Source: Ornithinimicrobium sediminis | Lineage (GTDB): Bacteria; Actinomycetota; Actinomycetes; Actinomycetales; Dermatophilaceae | Length of the DNA: 64,000 nt | NCBI RefSeq assembly: GCF_021272345.1 | Contig: NZ_JAJSDQ010000005.1 | Coordinates: 124,001 to 188,000 of the forward strand | Reading direction: 5' to 3' | Shown: positions 57,031-64,000 of the stretch, one piece after another | Numbering within the stretch: position 1 is the stretch's first letter | Layout: each line of letters begins with the position of its first letter | Notes under the pieces: model-generated | Databases searched by the model: none | What the model was told of the DNA's origin: nothing | The model's input: only the letters and a program-made list of their open reading frames with translations | Translations under genes and position numbers: made by a program

Positions 57031-58266
57031 TCAGGCTCGCGACCGGCGCCCGGTCCGGGTGAGGGCGTACCACCCCAGGCCCGCACCGACCACGGCCAGA
57101 CCGCCGGCCACGGAGGCCGCAGGGAGGGTCACCACGAGCACGAGACACCCCAGCAGCCCCACGACCGGCACCGTCCGCGCGAGCCGCCAGTCGCCCCGCA
57201 GCGTCCAGGCCGCCGCGTTGGCGACCGCGTAGTAGAGCAGCACCCCGAAGCTGGAGAAGCCGATGGCGCCGCGCAGGTCGGCCACCAGCACCACCGCGAG
57301 CACGACGGCGCCGACGACCACCTCGGCCACCCAGGGGACCCCACGGCGCTGGTCCACCCGGCGCAGCGCACGCGGCAGGTGGCCACCGCGGGCCATCGCC
57401 AGGCTGGTCCGGGAGATCCCGAGGAGCAGGTTCAGCAGCGCTCCCAGGGCTGCCGCCGTCGCCGCCGCCCGCAGCACCCAGCCCGCCTGGCCGCCCCACA
57501 CGCGCTCCGCGACCTCGGCCAACGGAGCGGTCGAGGTCGCGGTGCCGGCCACCCCGAGGACGTCGAGCACCAGCAGGCCGACCGCCGCGTAGACCAGCGC
57601 CACGCAGGACAGGGCGAGCACCACCGCGCGGGGTATGGTCCGGGCCGGGTCGCGCACCTCCTCCCCGAGGGTCGCGATGCGCGCGTAGCCGGCGAAGGCG
57701 AAGAACAGCAGCCCGGCCGCCTGCAGCACCCCGGTCGGCCCGACCTCCACCATCCCGGTCCCCCCACCGTCGGAGGCGCCGGCGACCAGCCGGGCCACGA
57801 CCAGGCCGGCGAGGACCGCGAGCACGATCGTCACGACGACCTCGGAGGCACGCGCGGAGCGCTGCACCCCCGCCAGGTTCAGCGTGGTCACCAGGACCAC
57901 GGCCGTCACGGCAGCGACCCGCTCGTGCCCAGGGACGGCATACGCCCCGACAGTGAGCGCCATCGCGGCGCACGAGGCCGTCTTGCCGACGACGAAGCAC
58001 CATCCCGCCAGGAAGCCGGGGAGCTCACCGAGCCGCTCGCGGCCGTACACGTAGGTGCCCCCGGCCGACGGGTACCGCGCCGCCAGCGCCGCGGACGACA
58101 GTGCGTTGCACAGCGCCACGACACCGGCCAGGAGCAGGCTCAGCAGCACCCACCGTCCCGCGGCGGCGGTCGCCGGCGCCCAGACCGCGAAGAGGCCCGC
58201 ACCGATCATCGACCCCAGCCCGATCGCGACGGCGTCGCGCAGACCGAGAGTGCGCCGCAGGGCCAC
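57031..58266 (-). CDS. APC family amino-acid permease
   Basis: 411 residues and about twelve transmembrane helices. The first helix carries the substrate-binding motif IGLGSMIGAGLFAV, and the sixth FFAFAGYARIATLGEEVRDP. The substrate is an amino acid or amine, not specified further. The GTG at 58266 lies 4 bp after the OsmC stop, so the genes are coupled; the open frame upstream overlaps osmC and is not used. Confidence 0.88.
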   Translation of the reverse strand: MALRRTLGLRDAVAIGLGSMIGAGLFAVWAPATAAAGRWVLLSLLLAGVVALCNALSSAALAARYPSAGGTYVYGRERLGELPGFLAGWCFVVGKTASCAAMALTVGAYAVPGHERVAAVTAVVLVTTLNLAGVQRSARASEVVVTIVLAVLAGLVVARLVAGASDGGGTGMVEVGPTGVLQAAGLLFFAFAGYARIATLGEEVRDPARTIPRAVVLALSCVALVYAAVGLLVLDVLGVAGTATSTAPLAEVAERVWGGQAGWVLRAAATAAALGALLNLLLGISRTSLAMARGGHLPRALRRVDQRRGVPWVAEVVVGAVVLAVVLVADLRGAIGFSSFGVLLYYAVANAAAWTLRGDWRLARTVPVVGLLGCLVLVVTLPAASVAGGLAVVGAGLGWYALTRTGRRSRA

Positions 58267-58270
58267 CCCC

Positions 58271-58693
58271 TCAGTCCAGGTGGAAGACCACGGGCACCGG
58301 CAGCGCCACGGTGCGCGACACGGTGCAGAGCCGGTCCCTGGACATGGCGACGGCACTGGGCAGCCGCTCCCCCGCGCGGTCACCGTCCTCACCGGCCGGG
58401 AAGCGCACCGTGAAGTGCACCTCCACCGACTCCAGGTGGTTGCCCCCCTCGTCGCGGACCTTGCGACCGGAGGCGCTCAGCTCGAAGGCGTCCGGCTCGG
58501 CCAGCCGTGAGGTGAGCAGGTCGACGTCCACGGCGGAGCACCCGGCCACGGCCGCCAGGAGCAGCTCCACCGGGGTGAACTCCGCCGTGCTGCCGTCCCC
58601 CATCGGCAGCTCACCCCCGCGGGGGTTCGTGGCCAGGTAGCGTGACGGGGCGGTGCGAAGCAGGGACACGGAGCGCAGGCTGTCGGACGACAT
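58271..58693 (-). CDS. OsmC family peroxide-reducing protein
   Basis: 140 residues. The redox cysteines are Cys52 (AVAGCSAVDVDLL) and Cys123 (RLCTVSRTV), the pattern of OsmC/Ohr thiol peroxidases that reduce organic hydroperoxides. The ATG at 58693 is 37 codons inside a longer open frame; CACACT 7 nt upstream is a weak -10 box. Confidence 0.85.
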   Translation of the reverse strand: MSSDSLRSVSLLRTAPSRYLATNPRGGELPMGDGSTAEFTPVELLLAAVAGCSAVDVDLLTSRLAEPDAFELSASGRKVRDEGGNHLESVEVHFTVRFPAGEDGDRAGERLPSAVAMSRDRLCTVSRTVALPVPVVFHLD

Positions 58694-58752
58694 GGCCGAC
58701 AGTGTGCCAGGCCGCGGGAGACGGTGGTCGTCCTGTCCCGCAACGGCCTCGC

Positions 58753-60273
58753 TCAGGTGGCGGACCGGGTCTCGGTGATCGCCTCGACCTCCGGCACCGG
58801 CCACGTGTGCACCGGCTGGTTGAGCTCCATGTGCTCGACGTAGTGCGCGAACATCTCGTGCAGCGCCGCCTGACGGTCGTGGCCGGCCTCCTCGTAGGCC
58901 TCCGTGACCGCGACCTGCCAGCTCGCCCCGTTGGTGCGGCTCTGGCAGCGGCCCTCGATGACGTTGAGGTAGTAGTTGCGCACCTCACGGCGCAGACCCA
59001 GCGAGGCGAGGCCCTCGTCCGCGACCTTGAGCAGATGCTCCGAGACGAGCTCGGTGGCGTCGATCTTGCCCTGGCCCGGCCAGTACAGCTGGGCGTCGAT
59101 GCCGTGCCGGGACGCCTCCTCGAAGTTGGCCTCGGCGTGGGCGAAGGGCATCTTGGTCCAGATCGGGCGGCCACTGCTGGTGAGGCTCTCGACGAGCCCG
59201 TAGTAGAAGCACGCGTTGGCCACCATGTCGATGACGCTGGGGCCGGCCGGCAGCACGCGGTTCTCCACGCGCAGGTGCGGCACACCCTTGGGGGCGTCGT
59301 AGATGGGCCGGTTCCAGCGCCAGACCGTGCCGTTGTGCAGCCGCAGCTCGGCCAGCTCGGGCACGCCGCCGTCCTGCAGGACCCGCATCGGGTCCTCGTC
59401 CGAGGCCTCGGGCAGCAGGGCGGGGAAGCAGCGCACGTTCTCCTCGAACAGGTCGAAGATCGAGGTGATCCAGCTGCGGCCGAAGTAGGAGCGCGGGCGG
59501 ACCCCCTGGTACTTCTGCTCCACCGACCGGGTGTCGGTCATCTGGCTGAACAGCGGGATGCGGGTCTCGGCCCACAGGCGCCGGCCGAAGAGGTAGGGCG
59601 AGTTGGCGCCCATGGCGATCTGCACACCGGTGATCGCGGAGGCCGCGTTCCAGTAGGTCGGGAAGTCCTGGGGCGTGACCTGCTGGTGCAGCTGGATCGA
59701 GGTGCACCCGGACAGTGGGCCGATGTTCTCGAAGTAGTTGAGGACCCGCTCGCCGGTGGATCCCTCGATGTCCAGCTCCAGCCCCTCGCCGCGCTCGCGC
59801 AGGATCGAGTCGTTGAGAGCGGTGTAGCGCACCCCGAGGCTGAGCCACTCGCCGTCGAAGATCTCCGGCTGCAGGGTGGGCAGGATGCCGATCGCCGCCA
59901 GCCGGCCGCCGTGCGTGCGGGAGGCGTCACCGGCGGCACGCAGCGACTTGGACAGCCAGCGCTCGAGCCGCACCGCCTGGTCCCCGGCCATCGGCCGCGG
60001 CGGCACGTTCATCTCGATGTTGTAGCGACCCACCTCGGTCTGGAAGTCGCCGTCGCTGATGTCCTCCAGCACCGGTGCGTTGATCAGGGTCGGGTCCAGC
60101 GTCTCCTCGTCGACCAGGTTCAGCTCGATCTCCAGGCCCATCTGCGGGCGGGTGAAGTCGAAGCGGCTCTCCTCGAGCATCCGCTCGAAGACGTCGAGGT
60201 CGAGCAGCACCTTCTCCCGGAACGCCAGTCGCTGCTCCCGAGTGAAATCGGCGGAACTGACCTCTGCACCCAT
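58753..60273 (-). CDS. Glutamate--cysteine ligase family 2 (GCS2) protein
   Basis: 506 residues. The metal/ATP motif QMGLEIELNLVD near residue 45 and PTYWNAASAITGVQIAMGANSPYLFGRR mark the GCS2 fold. GCS2 enzymes make gamma-glutamylcysteine or other gamma-glutamyl amides. The genome makes mycothiol (mshC in this window), so glutathione synthesis is not the likely role. It is longer than EgtA of the ergothioneine pathway, so I leave the substrate open. The ATG at 60273 is 6 codons inside a slightly longer frame. Confidence 0.8.
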   Translation of the reverse strand: MGAEVSSADFTREQRLAFREKVLLDLDVFERMLEESRFDFTRPQMGLEIELNLVDEETLDPTLINAPVLEDISDGDFQTEVGRYNIEMNVPPRPMAGDQAVRLERWLSKSLRAAGDASRTHGGRLAAIGILPTLQPEIFDGEWLSLGVRYTALNDSILRERGEGLELDIEGSTGERVLNYFENIGPLSGCTSIQLHQQVTPQDFPTYWNAASAITGVQIAMGANSPYLFGRRLWAETRIPLFSQMTDTRSVEQKYQGVRPRSYFGRSWITSIFDLFEENVRCFPALLPEASDEDPMRVLQDGGVPELAELRLHNGTVWRWNRPIYDAPKGVPHLRVENRVLPAGPSVIDMVANACFYYGLVESLTSSGRPIWTKMPFAHAEANFEEASRHGIDAQLYWPGQGKIDATELVSEHLLKVADEGLASLGLRREVRNYYLNVIEGRCQSRTNGASWQVAVTEAYEEAGHDRQAALHEMFAHYVEHMELNQPVHTWPVPEVEAITETRSAT

Positions 60274-60336
60274 GGCCAAACCCAACCACACGCACCGGGT
60301 TTGGGCCAGTAGGTGGGACGCGCCGGGGAGGCGGTC

Positions 60337-63264
<2,928 letters not shown>

Positions 63265-63310
63265 GAGGCTCCTTCGCGGTCCAGGCGACTGCCTCCCCCT
63301 CTGTCCGTCC

Positions 63311-63333
63311 CACCGTCGGTTGGTCCGGCGGTG
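63311..63333 (-). promoter_or_regulatory. Expression-platform hairpin after the glycine aptamer
   Basis: On the transcript, CACCG-C-CGG pairs with CCG-A-CGGTG around the loop ACCAA. It starts at the base that ends the aptamer P1 stem, so the two structures abut and could compete. It lies about 46 nt before the gcvP start. Confidence 0.45.
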
Positions 63334-63448
63334 CGACGTTCCAGAGCTGCCTCGTCCGTGCGGTCCTGGCGCCTGAGAGCTTGTCGGGGAGTTTGCCCCT
63401 TCGGCGCCTCGACCCTGGCGGGTGGAGGACTCTCCCACACGGCGTCGC
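63333..63448 (-). ncRNA. Glycine riboswitch aptamer upstream of gcvP
   Basis: Read on the minus strand, P1 is GCGACG (63443-63448) with CGTCGC (63333-63338). Conserved aptamer segments follow in order: GTGGGAGAGTC, CGCCGAAGGGGCAA, CTCTCAGGC, ACCGCACGGACGAGGCA and CTCTGGAA. Only one aptamer is present, not the tandem pair of Vibrio and Bacillus. In other bacteria glycine binding switches the gcv genes on. The direction of control here is not visible. Confidence 0.92.
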
Positions 63449-63502
63449 TGGCGTCACCAATCTAGCAGCCGGCCCGCAGGGTGTGCCTCCTGTGGGCCCG
63501 TC

Positions 63503-64000
63503 TCAGCTGGTCTTGCGCGCGCGTCGCCGGGCCGACAGCTCGTCGTCGATGCCCGAGACGGCCTCCTCGGCACGCTCGCTGGGGAGCTGGGCGAGCTGGC
63601 CCTCCACCTCACGCCAGACGCTGCCCACGGCGATCCCGAACACTCCCTGGCCGCCACGCACCAGGTCGATGACCTCGTCGTCGGAGGTGCAGGCGTAGAC
63701 GCTGGCCCCGTCGCTCATCAGCGTGATGTTCGCGAGGTCCTCCACACCGCTCTCCCGCAGCTGGGTGACCGCCACCCGGATCTGCTGCAGGGAGACCCCG
63801 GTGTCGAGGAGCCGCTTGATGATCTTGAGGACCAGGATGTCGCGGAAGCTGTAGAGCCGCTGGGTGCCGGAGCCACTGGGGTTGCGCACGCTCGGCTCCA
63901 CCAGACCGGTGCGCGCCCAGTAGTCGAGCTGACGGTAGGTCACACCGGCTGCGCCGCAGGCCGTGGGGCCGCGGTAGCCGACGCCGTCCTCCAGGGCCGG
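63503..64000 (-). CDS. MerR family regulator, Rv1830-like (5' end cut by window)
   Basis: 165 residues are visible; the start lies beyond position 64000. The winged helix-turn-helix GPTACGAAGVTYRQLDYWARTGLVEPSVR is MerR-type with the YWxRxGLV motif. The rest (LKIIKRLLDTGVSLQQIRVAV ... LMSDGASVYACTSDDEVIDLVRGGQGVFGIAV) matches the Rv1830/Rv1828 type, which lacks metal-binding cysteines. Position next to gcvP matches the mycobacterial order (Rv1830 to gcvB, Rv1832). Related proteins control cell-division genes. The gene ends 239 bp before gcvP on the same strand, so it lies upstream of the riboswitch. Confidence 0.87.
   Translation of the reverse strand, partial: PALEDGVGYRGPTACGAAGVTYRQLDYWARTGLVEPSVRNPSGSGTQRLYSFRDILVLKIIKRLLDTGVSLQQIRVAVTQLRESGVEDLANITLMSDGASVYACTSDDEVIDLVRGGQGVFGIAVGSVWREVEGQLAQLPSERAEEAVSGIDDELSARRRARKTS

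Noticed and set aside
63265-63502. A tandem glycine riboswitch
   Set aside because: Only one aptamer with one P1 stem fits. The remaining sequence on both sides lacks a second set of conserved segments.

Overview
The window is from a very GC-rich actinobacterium. It carries mycothiol ligase MshC, a complete Pup-proteasome locus (mpa, dop, pup, prcB, prcA, pafA, plus pafB and pafC), RbpA, an Lnt-Ppm1 pair, and GTG starts with ATGA or GTGA stop/start overlaps at many gene junctions. The gene content fits the Intrasporangiaceae/Ornithinimicrobiaceae type of Micrococcales, but that placement is an inference from gene content and synteny only.

Layout. Positions 1-3470 hold the conserved group MSMEG_4193-type phosphatase, DUF3090, SCO1664-type protein and mshC. 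Positions 3498-7082 hold a PAC2 protein, a HAD hydrolase, a RecB-type Fe-S nuclease and an M50 protease. Positions 7108-19839 hold trmI, mpa and the Pup-proteasome genes. This locus is split between mpa and dop by about 5.3 kb: a frameshifted sigma factor, a frameshifted membrane protein, a trans-aconitate methyltransferase, and an MFS-tetR operon with its own palindromic operator. Positions 19887-29435 hold two FKBPs, DUF3866, pafB-pafC, tatA-tatC, a diacylglycerol-kinase-like gene and helY. Positions 29533-33730 hold a 5'-3' exonuclease, ThrE, an Lrp regulator, YbaK and an epimerase. Positions 33752-40762 hold a lysine (beta-lysine) degradation cluster, kamA divergent from kdd-amidohydrolase-kamD-kamE-kal. 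Positions 40771-50101 hold DUF2254, lnt-ppm1-fxsA, rbpA, csbD, a PerM-type protein, a mutarotase, an SSB-like protein and an alpha/beta hydrolase. Positions 50216-64000 hold an aldo/keto reductase, a secreted protein, glutaminase, a persulfide-response pair resembling CstB and CstR with its operator, a Sua5/YrdC enzyme, DJ-1/PfpI, GNAT, an APC permease, OsmC, a GCS2 ligase, gcvP under a single glycine riboswitch, and an Rv1830-like MerR regulator cut by the window end.

How the genes work together. Pup is deamidated by Dop and ligated to substrates by PafA; the Mpa ATPase (C-terminal GQYL) docks on the PrcA/PrcB 20S core (catalytic Thr57 of the PrcB precursor). KamA, KamD/E, Kdd and Kal cover successive steps of lysine fermentation chemistry. 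The cleavage enzyme Kce is not in the window, and an unassigned amidohydrolase is translationally coupled inside the operon. The CstR-type repressor and the CstB-type dioxygenase-rhodanese face each other across a CsoR-type operator. The glycine riboswitch directly precedes gcvP.

Regulation seen in sequence. About twenty genes have a TANNNT box ending 6-7 nt before the start codon, the signature of leaderless transcription in Actinobacteria. In five places the TAG stop of one gene is also the first three bases of such a box for the next gene. I saw no tRNA, rRNA, CRISPR array, insertion sequence or phage gene.
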